Counted from the stretch's first letter, positions 1-11,994 are shown. The stretch is 64,000 nt of DNA from Amaranthus tricolor (GCF_026212465.1 NC_080058.1:10209863-10273862), one strand, 5' to 3'. Notes: a model not told the origin generated them from the letters alone. Numbers and translations: made by a program.

Positions 1-189
1 TTATTCAAAGTTAATACTAAAATGTTATATTAGTATGTGCGATATTACCATATATTACATCATTACTAACACCACCTAGTTGTACCCAAGCCAACACCAT
101 CAGCACTACCACTAAATTTTGTATAATAATCTCATTTTTTTATTAATCGCAATTAATATCAAATTTAAGAAAATTCGTAATATATTGTA

Positions 190-639
190 GGAAAAATTAC
201 CCTGAATAATACGAACTTTCACTGATTTTCCTACAATAATACGAACTTTCAATTAACCATGAATAATACGAACTTTGATACATATTTCCCGCTGGCATAC
301 CATTTTACCTGTTACCGGTAAACTTACTCATTCCTTTAAAATTTTTTTTTGGCTGATAAAACTAAGTAAGAAAAATTACCCTGAATAATACGAACTTTCA
401 CTGATTTTCTTACAATAATACGAACTTTCAATTAACTATGAATAAAATACGAACTTTGATACATATTTCCCGTTAGCATAATGAAGAAATGGGGAATTTA
501 CCGTTTCTCCAGGTAAAGAACCGGTCAGGTATGCTAGCGAGAAATATGTTTTAAAGTTCGTATTATTCATGGTTAATTGAAAGTTCGTATTATTGTAGGA
601 AAATCAGTGAAAGTTCGTATTATTCAGGGTAATTTTTCC
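190..639. mobile_element. MULE-type foldback MITE with 9-bp TSD
   Basis: A 450-bp non-autonomous element whose ends are inverted copies starting GGAAAAATTACCCTGAATAA. It is flanked by identical 9-bp direct repeats TATATTGTA at 181-189 and 640-648, the size made by Mutator-like transposases. Each arm contains three spaced copies of AATAATACGAACTTTC. The left arm is partly duplicated in direct orientation (about 190-300 and 369-480), so the present element looks like a rearranged or nested copy. No coding capacity is seen. Confidence 0.85.
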
Positions 640-648
640 TATATTGTA

Positions 649-1331
649 TTACCACGAATAATATTATTATGTGCAATTTTACCATGTATGAGTATTGATT
701 TAAACTGCATTACCCCACCCTTTAAATCTTAGATCCACCCCAAAAAATGAGTAGACATGATTTAATTCAAACACCCAAATAAACAAATTTATGGTAGGTC
801 ATATATGATAATATGATGTATTTTTCACGTAAAAATTAATGACATAAGTAACATGTAAAGCACAAATTTTCATCTAAGACATCTTACTATAAAATAATTT
901 TAAAATAGGCTAAATAACCCAATTAAATTAATTAAAACATCTACTTTTATATATAAAATACTCACTTAAATTATTGAATAGTTAACATTTCATTTTAAAT
1001 CTTAAATTTGATATTTAAATAATAGAACACTTACTTTAGTTTTAATAGTTGACACACTATTTTAAAGCTTAAAAATTGACGTTTTGATAAATAGAACATT
1101 AATTTTAGTTATTTAATATTTGATACATTATTTTATATGTTAAAATGTCATTTTAATTAATAAACACTCACTCTTAAGTATTTAAAAATTCACTTCAAAT
1201 GCAAATTGGGTTTTAACTGTCTCATAAGAGAATAAACTCCAGGTAAAATATTTGAGTGCCTCTTTCAAACAAAAAAAATATAAGTATTTGAGTGCTTTAT
1301 TATGAAAAGTAAAACAAACCATTTAAAAAAG
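649..1331. other. AT-rich intergenic DNA
   Basis: No gene, RNA or recognisable element seen. Composition is strongly AT-rich, with loosely repeated phrases such as CACTTACTTTAGTTTTAATA and TAGTTATTTAATATTTGATA between about 950 and 1200. Confidence 0.5.
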
Positions 1332-1449
1332 GGTGTTGCTAAACTTCGCCACCCTTTTCATTTTTTCGCCACCCCTCCAAATGAAATTACGAATTTGCCC
1401 CTGATTTTTTGAAAATTACAATTTTGCCACTCATTTCAAATTTTTTATT

Positions 1450-1484
<35 letters not shown>

Positions 1485-1712
1485 CAACAATAATAAAATT
1501 AAATAATAATTATTATTATTCAAAAAAAAAAAAAAAAAGTTGAGTCGCCCAAAATTGGGCGACTGAACCATGGTCGAGTCGCCCAGATCTGGGCGACTGA
1601 ACCATGGTCCAGTCGCCCAATTTTGGGCGACTCAAATTTTTTTTTTTTTTTTCTTTTTGGATAATAATAATAATAATATTAATACTAATAATAATAATCT
1701 ATAAATTAATGT

Positions 1713-1786
1713 GGTCTATTAGCTCAGTTGGTTAGAGCGTTGTACTATTAACGTGAAGGTCACAGGTTCGAGACTTGCACAAGCCA
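1713..1786 (+). pseudogene. tRNA-Ile-derived sequence, left arm
   Basis: 74 nt that fold as a tRNA cloverleaf and match the plant tRNA-Ile(AAU) pattern, with an intact A box (TAGCTCAGTTGG) and a B box that is nearly intact (GGTTCGAGACT). The anticodon loop now reads CTATTAA, giving ATT rather than the isoleucine AAT. The acceptor stem has two mismatches, and this copy also has an A-C mismatch at the base of the anticodon loop. It lies in one arm of a foldback transposable element, so it is probably a captured, decayed tRNA gene and not a working one. Pol III transcription remains possible because both internal boxes survive. Confidence 0.75.
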
Positions 1787-1848
1787 TTATTTAATAATTA
1801 TTAATTTTTTATCATATTTATGATAAAAAATTAATAATTATTAAATAA

Positions 1849-1922
1849 TGGCTTGTGCAAGTCTCGAACCTGTGACCTTCACATTAATAGTACAACGCTC
1901 TAACCAACTGAGCTAATAGACC
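1849..1922 (-). pseudogene. tRNA-Ile-derived sequence, right arm
   Basis: Inverted partner of the tRNA-like sequence at 1713-1786, differing at one base in the anticodon stem, where this copy keeps an A-T pair that the other has lost. It shares the same altered ATT anticodon and the same mismatched acceptor stem, so those changes predate the formation of the inverted repeat or were copied between arms. Confidence 0.75.
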
Positions 1923-1956
1923 ACATTAATTTATAAATTATTATTATTAGTATTAA

Positions 1957-1990
<34 letters not shown>

Positions 1991-2221
1991 TTCCAAAAAG
2001 AAAAAAAAAAAAATTCAGTCGTTCAAAATTGGGCGACTGGACCATGGTTCAGTCGTTCAAAATTGGGCGACTGGACCATGGTTCAGTCGCCCAATTTTGG
2101 GCGACTCGACCATGGTTCAGTCGCCCAATTTTGGGCGACTCAACTTTTTTTTTTTTGAATAATAATTATTATTATTTAATTTTATTATTGTTGTTTTTAT
2201 TATTATTATTATTATTATTAT

Positions 2222-2252
<31 letters not shown>

Positions 2253-2306
2253 GTTATTATTATTATTAATTTTATTTATTATTATTATTTAATTTTATTA
2301 TTGTTG

Positions 2307-2353
<47 letters not shown>

Positions 2354-2560
2354 AATAAGAAATTTGTAAGGAGCGGCATTTTTGTAATTTTTTAAACTAC
2401 AGGGGCAAATACGTAATTTTAGAGGGGGGTGGCGAAAAAATGAAAAGGGGTGGCGAACTTTAAGGATTGGGTTAAAAAAGAGTAAAACAAGAAAAAGAGG
2501 GAGTTGAAAATCTTGAAGTACTTCAAAGTTTAGACTTTAGTCAAACTAGCATCAAATATA

Positions 2561-2819
2561 CTCTCTCCAATTCACTATTAATGTCTCATTTGCTTTTTCG
2601 ACATTGTTCATCTTTTACTTTTAAATTGTATTTTATTATTAATCTATAAGTTGAAACATAGTCAAGTGAGATCTTGTTTGATTCATCTCAATATAAGGAT
2701 TATTTATATCAACTTTTCAGAATTTTTAATTATACACAATTAAAGATATTAAGAATTGAATAAGTGCATTGGATAGAGTGTAAAAAACAAATGAGACATT
2801 AATAGTAAATTGAAGGGAG
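2561..2819. mobile_element. Stowaway-like MITE
   Basis: A 259-bp sequence with terminal inverted repeats CTCTCTCCAATTCACTATTA and (reverse complement of the right end) CTCCCTTCAATTTACTATTA, flanked by TA on both sides. Size, TA target and CTCCCT-type ends fit Stowaway MITEs mobilised by Tc1/mariner transposases. Non-coding. Confidence 0.75.
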
Positions 2820-2821
2820 TA

Positions 2822-3449
2822 TTATCAATACAACTCATCCCGCCATCCGTATCTACATTCTACTTCCACATATTAAATCCGAAAATTTTGCCCAAAAACA
2901 ATTGATGGGGAAATAATTTTTTTTTTTGAGATTTTATATGAGATGAAAAAATACATTACATGTATGTAGGTCATAAATATAAATAGAAACAATACAAATT
3001 TAAATGAGACAAGTTCTAACGAAAAGCAAAGGTAACAACTTTAGATCAAATTCGATTTCTATTATATAGGAAGTTTAGTTAGATCTATATACCGGATAAA
3101 CTACTCACTACTTATAAAGATTAGTGGGATTCAACTCATCCACAACAAATACTCAGCCTAAATATGTCTAAATATGTATCATAAAAATTTACTAATATTA
3201 AAATAAATCTAATAAAATCTCACGTAAATATATTCTACCTTAATCAAATTTTTCACTTTTAAAATATTTCATAATGAAAAGTAAACAACCAAAAAGTATA
3301 TTTTTATTTATATACAATACAACCAAGGTTTTTTTTTTTTTTTTTTTTTCGTACATAGGCCTACAATGCAGCTAAAACCCATAAATAAATATTTCAAAAA
3401 ATCCACTAACTTATCACAATTACAGATTTCTTAGATTTCCGATAAGACT
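2822..3449. other. Intergenic DNA upstream of the small membrane-protein gene
   Basis: No element resolved. It contains a T-homopolymer of about 22 nt at 3328-3349 that could mark a retroposed tail. The 100 bp before 3450 is the likely promoter and 5' leader of the next gene, but no clear TATA box can be assigned. Confidence 0.4.
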
Positions 3450-3892
3450 ATGCTTCTTTCAGGAAAGACCTTCGTAAGCACCAAGCTTTACCACCATTTC
3501 TTCAGAGAAAAAAGCCAAAGATTCATTACAACATTTTCTAAAAAACCACAATTTTCCGACTCTTCAGACAATAAAGGAAACCCTAATTTTGGATTGAAGA
3601 ATTCGAAAAAGCTTTTAGCTCAATCTGGAATTGCGATTCTGGGATTAGGGTTTGTTGATGCTGGGTAATTACCAATTTAACATTACCATTACCAATTCCT
3701 TTCTAAAATTAATATTTTTTTAATCTTATTATTGTGTTCTGAAATGTTGAATTGATCAGGTATAGTGGAGATTGGTTAAGAATTGGAGTGATTTCAAAAG
3801 AAACAGAGGATTTATTGAAGCTTGCAGCTTTTTTAGTGGTTCCTGTATGTTTATTTGTTATTTTCTTTATTAATAGAAAACCTGAAAACTGA
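3450..3892 (+). CDS. Small single-pass membrane protein, two exons
   Basis: Exon 1 is 3450-3664 and exon 2 is 3760-3892, with a GT-AG intron of 95 bp; the spliced frame encodes 115 residues. The N-terminal 35 residues are basic and rich in Ser, Thr and Phe without acidic residues, which suggests a mitochondrial or plastid targeting peptide. The middle (AQSGIAILGLGFVDAG, then YSGDWLRIGVISKETEDLLK) is well ordered. The C-terminus ends in one hydrophobic segment (LAAFLVVPVCLFVIFFI) followed by the short tail NRKPEN. The exact reading through the splice site (GFVDAG to YSGDW) and the membrane helix formed across exon 2 make this a real gene. I recall similar short plant proteins of unknown function but cannot name the family with certainty. 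A cryptic donor lies at the end of LVVP (CCT|GTATGT); using it would need a further exon that I do not see. Confidence 0.72.
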
Positions 3893-4199
3893 AAATTCAA
3901 CTTATGTTCATCAGAAGTACTCTACTTTGATTAATAAACGATTATGTATATTGAATGAAGTGACACGTGATTCTTTGATTTCATAACATATTACTTTAAT
4001 ATGTGAGAGTATTTTTTTAAGTTATATGTGTAAATTCAGAATGATCAAAGAAATATTCATAACTTTTTTTTGACTGGAGTATTCGCTAAAGGAATAGGAA
4101 GGCTAAGCGACGGGCATAGTGAATCAAACAAACTTAAGAAAGCGGTCTAATTAAGATAAGATTTAATTCTTAAATAATATTAGCCCTCTAAAGTCTAAA
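3893..4199. other. 3' flank of the small gene
   Basis: AT-rich DNA that probably holds the 3'UTR. No feature beyond that is visible. Confidence 0.3.
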
Positions 4200-5300
4200 T
4201 AGACTCGAGCGGTAATTTAAGTGCACTTGGCCAATGATGTGCCTAGCACCCTTGTCATGGTCCTTATCAATGCAAGCTAAAACTTGCTCCAATAAGTGCC
4301 CAAAACTCATCATTAACACTACACCAGTTTGGTACTCGACTCAACAATCTTCCCCTCAAGATCAAATCCATCCTAGCATTAAATGCCACCCATCTTGGTG
4401 ACTTCTGTTCAGCAACAACAGGTGATTAGGATCTTGGCTCCCCCTTAAGACCAAATCTCTCATCACTTTTCTTTATACATCTCCAATCATGGTAGTGACC
4501 ATCAATAAATGTTATCTGTCTAGGTGACTTGAACTTTGCACCACTCTCAACATGATGTAGGTCTCCTCTCATTAGCAACACATATTCCTTGTTGCCCACA
4601 TCATACCCTTTGAGTGCATTAAGCATCCATTTGCCACTTTTAAGACTCCATCGGTTTGAGCCTTGATGGTGTACTCCTTCATTTCTAATATCTTCAATAA
4701 GAGTAAATTCTTCACCATCTTAGGAATTATATCACGCTCCAAACTTTCTCACAATGTAAATATGAATCTTCCAATTCACATTTCAAATGGTCTCTCTGGT
4801 AACACATCGAAATTCTCTCTACAATGACTTCAACAAACTACAATGGCTTCAACAAATTCTAATGGCTTCAACGAGCCTTTTAAGCACATGGCCACTTCTA
4901 CCATCCCTCTCTTCTAAATTAATTCACAACTTTTAACACATCAAGGATATACAATTTCGCTCTAATATCAATTGTTGTGAATATGAGCACACAATTAGAG
5001 AAGGAAGATGGGATGAAGAAGAAAGGACAAAGCACACAACACACAGAATATGAACAAGTGAAAAACAAGCAAACCACGTTTTAATGGTGATGATGAATTC
5101 AATAATTACATTAATCCTGTCAGACTCAAGACCACCCTTAAAGCTAGATTCACTCACAAAGAGTTTTCACTTACACAAATACTCTTGCATTCTCACTAAG
5201 GATTCAATAATCTAAATACATGCGCTAGCTTTTTCTATTTGCTCTTCTTCCTTCCTAAATGTCCCTTTTAAGAGACTAATATAAATAAAGGAAAAGGAAA
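4200..5300 (-). mobile_element. Degenerate Copia-type LTR retrotransposon fragment
   Basis: On the minus strand an LTR-like stretch (about 5300-4977) ends in TTCACAACA and is followed at 4971-4959 by TTGATATTAGAGC, a mutated version of the tRNA-iMet primer site TGGTATCAGAGC typical of plant Copia. Further along the minus strand two frames (for example LNALKGYDVGNKEYVLLMRG around 4626-4560) resemble the GAG-pre-integrase region, but stops and frameshifts break everything. The piece after that is rearranged and I cannot assign it. Boundaries are approximate. Confidence 0.45.
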
Positions 5301-6523
5301 AAGAAAAAAAGTTAATGGCTTTTGACGATTTTGGACGGAAAAAATTAGAAAAGGTTACGGTTGTAAGACGCTCAATAATACGAGGGTACCATTGATAATC
5401 AAAAACTTTGGGATATCATTGATAAAGTGCAAAAACTTAAGGGTAACATAGGTAATTTTCTTAAATTTAATTGAATATGTAAAAGTTTTTCATTGGACAA
5501 CATTATCTTTGTTGCAATATGTAAAACAAGTCTATTAGACAAAATTAAGGCATTGACTTTAAATATTTTAACTCCAAAGACATTATACATCTTTTATAGA
5601 GATGTCTTGTTGTTTGTCTCAAATCTTCCTATTACCAAAATGAGATCAACTCGATTTGTCCATTTTAAGAGAAATTTTTTTAGTCACCAAGTAGTGAAAT
5701 TTTTGTTCCATTTTGAGTTTTCACCCTTATTTTACATTATTTTTAGTTTTGAACAATGTTTCACCATTTTCTTTTAATCTTATATACATTTTAATTTTTT
5801 TTAAAAAAAATTTAATCACATAATTTATTTACTCTCTTTATTTATTATTAATTATCTATTTTTTTCTTAAATACAATTAATTTTCTCTTTGCTACTATCT
5901 TAAAAAGACTTAATAGAATATATATTTTTTATGTGAATCAATAGTGAAGGTACACCTAATTCGGTAGCTGGATTTAATTTATAAATGCCAGTCAATCATG
6001 ACAATCACGTTCACCAACATACAATTTGCCACCCGACCAATAATAAAAATGACATTAAACTAACCAATCATAAGCAATAGAAAACTTCAACTTCAAGTGC
6101 ACGACATGCATTCATGCACTATTATAGATCATGTTCCTTTTTATTTTCTTCACAATGCACCAAACATCAATCAAAACCAACCTTGTATGGAAATCTAGAT
6201 ACGAGTTATTCTAGGTTATGACTCTACTTATTTGATTAAAACTTTACAATTGAGCTGATTCAGTGTATGATTACAAAATGAAAATTCGGTCCATCTTATA
6301 ATTCTATCTTGCGTGGAATACTGAGTTGATAACTATAACTATGACTATGACCAAGTAAAAATATATAGTATGGCTTTATCAAAGCTAATCCTTTTGACAC
6401 ACCTAATCCCTTCACAAGCACATTTCTTAATATCTTCTCTAGGAAATTAAAAACTCTACACTTAAGTAGTTAGCTAGATAGCTAGCCATCCAATTTAACA
6501 AATGAATCCATGTTTCATTTAGT
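5301..6523. other. Intergenic DNA and probable GUX promoter
   Basis: No element resolved with confidence. The last 160 bp contains an imperfect duplicate of the GUX start region (6368-6387, 19 of 20 bases the same as 6522-6541), including an ATG at 6370 that opens a 26-codon frame ending at 6450. Confidence 0.4.
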
Positions 6524-9269
6524 ATGGCTTTATCCAAGCTACACCAACTAACAACATGCTCCTCCAATAACATCATAATACTTCTTTTGCTCTTCATTTC
6601 CCTTCCTATCTTAATCTTCAAGTTTAGTACCACAATCTTGTCCAATCCTAATCAATTCATTGATTCCATCCTCTTCCAAACAACACAATCTCACCCTCAA
6701 GCTTCTGATCTTCATTCAAACCCATTAATATTGCTCAAGATCATCCTTGAAAACCACATACCACAGCCTCAAAACCAATCCTTCAAATTGGGTTTCATCA
6801 ACTTTGATCAAAATCTAGATCACCAAAATGGGTTTAAAGAGTCTATGATCATAAGTTTCGAGTCAGTTTCGTCAAATGTAACATGGGATAAACTGTTTCC
6901 AAAGTGGGTAAATGAAACAAACCAGCAAGGGGAAGATTTGTGTCCTAAGATGCCAATGCCTGCGCCAGATAAGTACATTGGGCTAGATGTTGTGGTGGCA
7001 AAACTGCCATGTGGGGATGAACAAGAAGAGGTTGATAGTAATGGGAAGAGGAGAAAAGAAGGAATCAGAGATGTGAATAGATTACAAGTAAGTTTGGCAA
7101 CTGGGAATATTGTGGTTGAGAATGGGATGATTAATAAAGGGAAGGATGTGTATGCTGTGTTTATTGCTAAGTGTGAGCCCATGGTGGAGTTATTTAGGTG
7201 TGAGGATTTGGTATGGCATAGTGGGGATTATTGGGTGTATAAACCAAATATATATAAGTTGAAGGAGGTTATTAGTATGCCTTTGGGGAGTTGTGCTCTT
7301 GCTCATCCAAATCATCCACATTCAGGTTAGGTTGTTATCATTTCTTATGTTTTAGCTTTTTAACTATCTTACGTTTTAAAAGTGTCTATTATTATCTATA
7401 TATGAGTTGTTCCACATCAGAGAAAGAGAACAAAATATGCCAATTTATGAAACTTGAGGATTAAATTTTAAAACTACCAAATGGTTTGGGTTTGTATGTA
7501 GGTTACTTCTTTTCCTTCTTGTTTGGATTGCGTAGACTCATTTTCTAACTTTTAACATGGTATCAGAGTCCGATTTATTGTTGGCTCTTTATAACTGGGC
7601 ATTTAATCTTACTATTGGTTAAGGAGCCTCAAATTGAATGTTCATTCCCTATGAGTTTATAAATAGAAGAAAATATGTCACTTTATAATTTGAGAATTGA
7701 ATCCGACAACTACCATTTAGTTTTAGTAGTGAACATCATTTGGCCGGGTATGTATGTGAGTTACCTCTTCTTATTGTTTGGGTTGTCCAGACCCATTTTA
7801 TAAATTCTAACACTTACCAATAGTGTCTCATTAAAGTTGCTATAATCAATCTTAAATCTCTCCCTTTAAAATGCTAATCGTAGTAATCTCAATGAGATGA
7901 ATAAAAATGTAACTATTTTACTTTTAGATTATTTATATGATGGAGTGCTACATTTTCTCTGGCATAAACAAATTTTTGAGATGTTAAATTTAGAGGTATA
8001 TATTGTGCTTTTGTGTCTATTCTCGATAAAATAAAGAATTATAACCATTTGTTTCAAATTAAAATAATCTGTGTCTATGATAAAATGACTATATGTAAAT
8101 TACTAAATTATATGCAGTGGCTTCTTAATTTTGTGAAGACGTTGATAATGTTTGTTAATAGTTATTATTAAGAGTATATTAGAAAGAGTATCTTTATTTT
8201 TACAATAATATTATAGATATTAATACTCGAATTGTATTTGAAAAATGTGAAAAAGTTAAATGTAATCAATATTGTATAACGTATAACATTTTCATCGACA
8301 AAATACAAATCAGGTAATGAACACTTAGAAGCCCAAAGGAGAAATGGAGTCCAAAATTATGATACAAGATCAGCAAGAGAAGCTTATGTTACGGTTCTCC
8401 ACTCTTCCCAAGATTATGTTTGTGGAGCAATAGCTCTAGCCCAAAGCATCCTCCAAACAAACACCACCAAAGATCTAGTCCTCCTTGCAGGCCACACCAT
8501 TTCTAATACTTCCATCATAGGCCTACAAGCCGTGGGTTGGAAGGTTATACGAATTGGTCGAATCAAGAGTCCTAATGCCAAAATCAATGCTTATAACAAG
8601 TGGAATTATAGCAAACTTCGAGTATGGCAATTGTTCGAATACACCAAACTCATGTTCATCGACTCTGATTTCTTAGTACTACGTAACATAGACCATCTTT
8701 TTAACTACCCACAACTATCGGCTGCTCCTAATTATAACGACAAATTGATATTCAACTCGGGAATTATGATTCTAGAACCATCCAAGTATTTTTTTAACTA
8801 TCTTATGAACAAACGTTACACTCTTATGTCGTACAATGGGGGTGACCAAGGATATTTGAACGAGGTTTTCACTTGGTGGCACAGGTTATCGGTTAAGGCC
8901 AACTATATGAAGGATTATATCGAAGAAGATAGTGATCGACTTGTTCCTAAGGATCGATACACGATTCATTTCCTAGGGATAAAGCCATGGTTATGTTACA
9001 GAGATTATGATTGTAATTGGGATAGTAAGATATATCATAGATTTGCAAGTGATGATGCACATCAAATATGGTGGAAACTCTATGATACAATGCCTAAGGA
9101 GTTGCAAAAATATTGTGGGATGACAGTAAAACAGGATCAAAGTGTACGCTATAAAAGAGCAATGGCTAAACAGGCTAATCTTTCTGATGGGCATTGGATG
9201 ATTGAGATTAAGGATCCTAGACAATATCATTTAGTGGAGTCTATTAATGTGGATCTTGCATCCCCATAA
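6524..9269 (+). CDS. GUX: GT8 xylan glucuronosyltransferase, GUX/PGSIP family
   Basis: Exon 1 is 6524-7325 and exon 2 is 8314-9269; joining the GT-AG intron (988 bp) gives a 585-residue protein. A hydrophobic segment at residues 15-34 predicts a type II Golgi membrane protein. A GUX-type N-terminal region runs to about residue 265, and the GT8 catalytic domain follows. Visible motifs are the metal-binding DSD at 384-386 (in FIDSDFLVLRNID), FNSGIMILEPS near 414, NGGDQGYLNEVF from 442, and HFLGIKPW at 486-493. GUX proteins transfer glucuronic acid from UDP-GlcA to the xylan backbone in the Golgi; older annotations call them glycogenin-like starch initiation proteins. Length fits the shorter GUX4/5-type members better than GUX1-3, but subgroup needs a tree. 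The frame is intact and all catalytic motifs are present, so the gene is probably functional. Confidence 0.9.
7408..7812 (+). mobile_element. TRIM retrotransposon in the GUX intron
   Basis: Two diverged direct repeats, about 7408-7557 and 7639-7812, both start TGTTC and end near CTAACA or TTAACA. The first is followed at once by TGGTATCAGAGTC (7558-7570), a tRNA-iMet primer-binding site, and the second is preceded by a short purine-biased stretch (GGAGCCTCAAATTGAA). Only about 80 bp lies between them, too little for genes, which defines a terminal-repeat retrotransposon in miniature. It is old: the LTRs have many indels and I see no clear TSD. Confidence 0.6.
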
Positions 9270-11994
9270 ATGATCAATCATTCAGATATATCTTATCCAG
9301 TGTATCTCGCTCATAAAAACTATAGTCAGGTTCTGAAAAGGGATGAAAGACGACAACCCATACCTATAAATGATCAATGCTAGTTTCATTTTTTGTTGTA
9401 GTGATGTAATTGCTAATGTGAAACTATAAATTAGTCAAAGAAACAACAAATTAATCAAAACATTTTTGGGATGAAAAATTAATTAATGACTAGTTGCTAT
9501 TCCACTTTCTATATACGTTTGTAAAATTCGATTACTCAGTCGGTTTAGTTAGGGCTTAAAATGAGTGCAGACTTATATTGGGTTGACATATCGAGTCAAT
9601 CAGTTTTGGATCAAGACAAATTCAATTTAGATTTTTATTCGGTCGTTAGGTAAATACGTTTTAGGTCCAAGTTGATTATACTTCATGCCAAATTGAGTTT
9701 GGTTATACCATTAGTCGGGTTATTTTTTGTTATGTGTTATATTCAAGTATAGTTATTTTGGGTTTGTATTGACTTCAGGTTGATTATATCATGTTCATGT
9801 TAAATTCGAGTCGAAAAATCTTAGGTTCTTGTTCTTTTGGATTTAGATTAACTTTTGAAGGGACATATTAATATTAAATTGAACTAAAATTCATAATAGA
9901 TTAGGTAAGATAGATTAAATTCATGTCATAATTATTTTAGCTGAAATTCATGTAAAATATATACTCCCCTTAATAATGTAAAATATTTGAACCAATAGGA
10001 TCTTTAATAAATATTTAAAAAATCAAATTTGATCTTATTTGAAATGTAAAATATAATTCATATGTAAAATTAATTTTTTTTAAAATCATCTATCCAGATT
10101 AAATCATATGATAATTTGTAATAACTATTTTCCAATTTTTCGTATTTGCTATTTGGAAAATAGAATTCATTGTTTATAACATTCATGGCTCGACTGAAGT
10201 GGTATTATTAGAAAAATATTCCTCGTAAATACTTTTACGAATTAGAAATATTGGTTTTTTCATTATAACTTTCAAATAATAATATGAATTTTGTGAATGC
10301 AATTTCAAGTTTAGTAGAGGTTACGTAAGCCGTATATTATAGCTTTAAATTATTTTAATGATTTTTTTTTATTGTAATGATAAATAATGGAGTATTATAA
10401 TAATAGATCTTGGTGTTAATAACACTGTAGCAACTACCAAAATAAACTTTTTATAGAAAATTATTGATTTGTTGGAGAGATAAGATAATAAAACAAAATT
10501 GTGTGTAAAGTTTTAAGAAAGTCTAAATACATGCATGAAAATTCAAAGAGAGTAAAGAGAATCATGTCTAAATATGAAAATGTAGTAAATTGATTAGAAT
10601 AAAAAAAAAATATAAAATGTTGCAAATTAATTTAAATATAGAAAGAACCACATTTTTCATATTCTAAATTCGTCACTAAATCTAGGTTTTTGGTGGTCTT
10701 CTTTGCATCATGAAGCATTGTTTCATGTTATGCTTATTTTTTTATTATTATAATGATAAATTTAAGATTTTAAGTATTAAGGGTTTTGAAAATGGTTATG
10801 TAATGAGAACAATAAAAAACAAAAAAATCATGATTTATTGTATATGAAATACATTTTTTAATTAAAATTGAATTAAAATAATAATTCTATAAAATCAAGA
10901 ATTACAATCAAATTGTTAAATTTATTGTATTATTTGTCATTTAATAATTGTGAAAAATGATTATAAAGTAAATATGGTTATGGAAAAAGAACATGAACAA
11001 TTATGTACACAAACCATATACGGTCAAAATTGGACACAATGTGTATGTTGTTGCTTACTGAATTGAACGAATCTACTATCGTTGTTTTGCACTAAGAGAA
11101 TATATAAATACCTAATATAAATCATTTTATCATTCTATCATTAGACAATTATAATATTTTAAAATATTATTTAGCAATTATAATATTATTACTTGTTGTG
11201 TGACTAAATCCCTAAAATTTATGATTTTTTCTATTTATTTCCTTCTATTATTTTTATAATACATTGCTTTTGTGTTTATTTGACTAATTTTATATTTATT
11301 GATTTGACCTAAACTTGTGAATTGTAATATTTTACACTACTATTTGATAATAAATAGAGTTGTATATTTGTTATATGAACTTTTATGTGGTCATTTGAAG
11401 TTTTAATATTTTGATAAAATATTTGATTTATTGCAGGAATAAGTGGATTTTAAGTTGTGTAATTTTATTTTTCAAATTATATTTTTTTCTCTTGTCTCTG
11501 TCAATAAAATGCAAATTCATTTAACTAATTGCTCTGCAAATATAAGAAAACTTTTCTTGATTTAGACATTGTTATGTTAGTGATTTTTGCATTGAAAATT
11601 GACCTTAGAAATATCTTTGTTTGATTTTATATTATGTATTGGTGCATACTTTATTTTTCTTTTCCAACATTATAGATTTAAATTCTTTTTACCTATGTTT
11701 TATATTTTTTTCGTTCTATTTTAATTCTATCTGATAGTAACATGTTATTTGAAGAAATAACATTATCAATAGTAAGTAATATGGAATGAAGGAGTGATAT
11801 AGTTAGGGCCCATACCTTTGAAAAAAATTAGAGCTTATAAATTATTTTTCGCCTCGAGCCCCTATTATCTAAGGATCGGCCCTGATTGTAGGAACACACT
11901 TTTAATTTATATGAAAATGTTATAGGGTTATAGTTGTTTAATATTGTTTTAAAGGAGAAGAAGTGGAAAGTATTTAGTAATGGATATGATTTTA
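9270..11994. other. AT-rich intergenic DNA
   Basis: Contains the GUX 3'UTR at its left edge. Otherwise low-complexity AT-rich DNA with no gene, no paired terminal repeats and no recognisable protein fragment that I could support. Confidence 0.45.

Larger units (their letters stand above)
1332..2471. mobile_element. MULE-type foldback element carrying tRNA-like arms
   Basis: A 1,140-bp element that is almost entirely one inverted repeat, folding about position 1815. It is bounded by perfect 9-bp direct repeats TTAAAAAAG at 1323-1331 and 2472-2480. The ends align as inverted copies through the shared phrase CTTCGCCACCC and a CATTTTTTCGCCACCCC block. From each end inward the arms hold a TTA/AAT microsatellite, a cluster of 20-bp palindromes GTCGCCCAAAATTGGGCGAC separated by CCATGG, then a tRNA-Ile-like sequence. 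The TSD length points to a Mutator-like transposase; no transposase is encoded. The polyleucine reading frame over 2029-2292 is only the TTA microsatellite. Confidence 0.82.

Noticed and set aside
2029..2292. 87-codon frame with a long run of leucines
   Set aside because: It is the translation of a TTA/TAT microsatellite inside the foldback element and has no protein character.
6820..7182. 120-codon frame on the minus strand
   Set aside because: Shadow of GUX exon 1; the plus-strand frame has the conserved family sequence.
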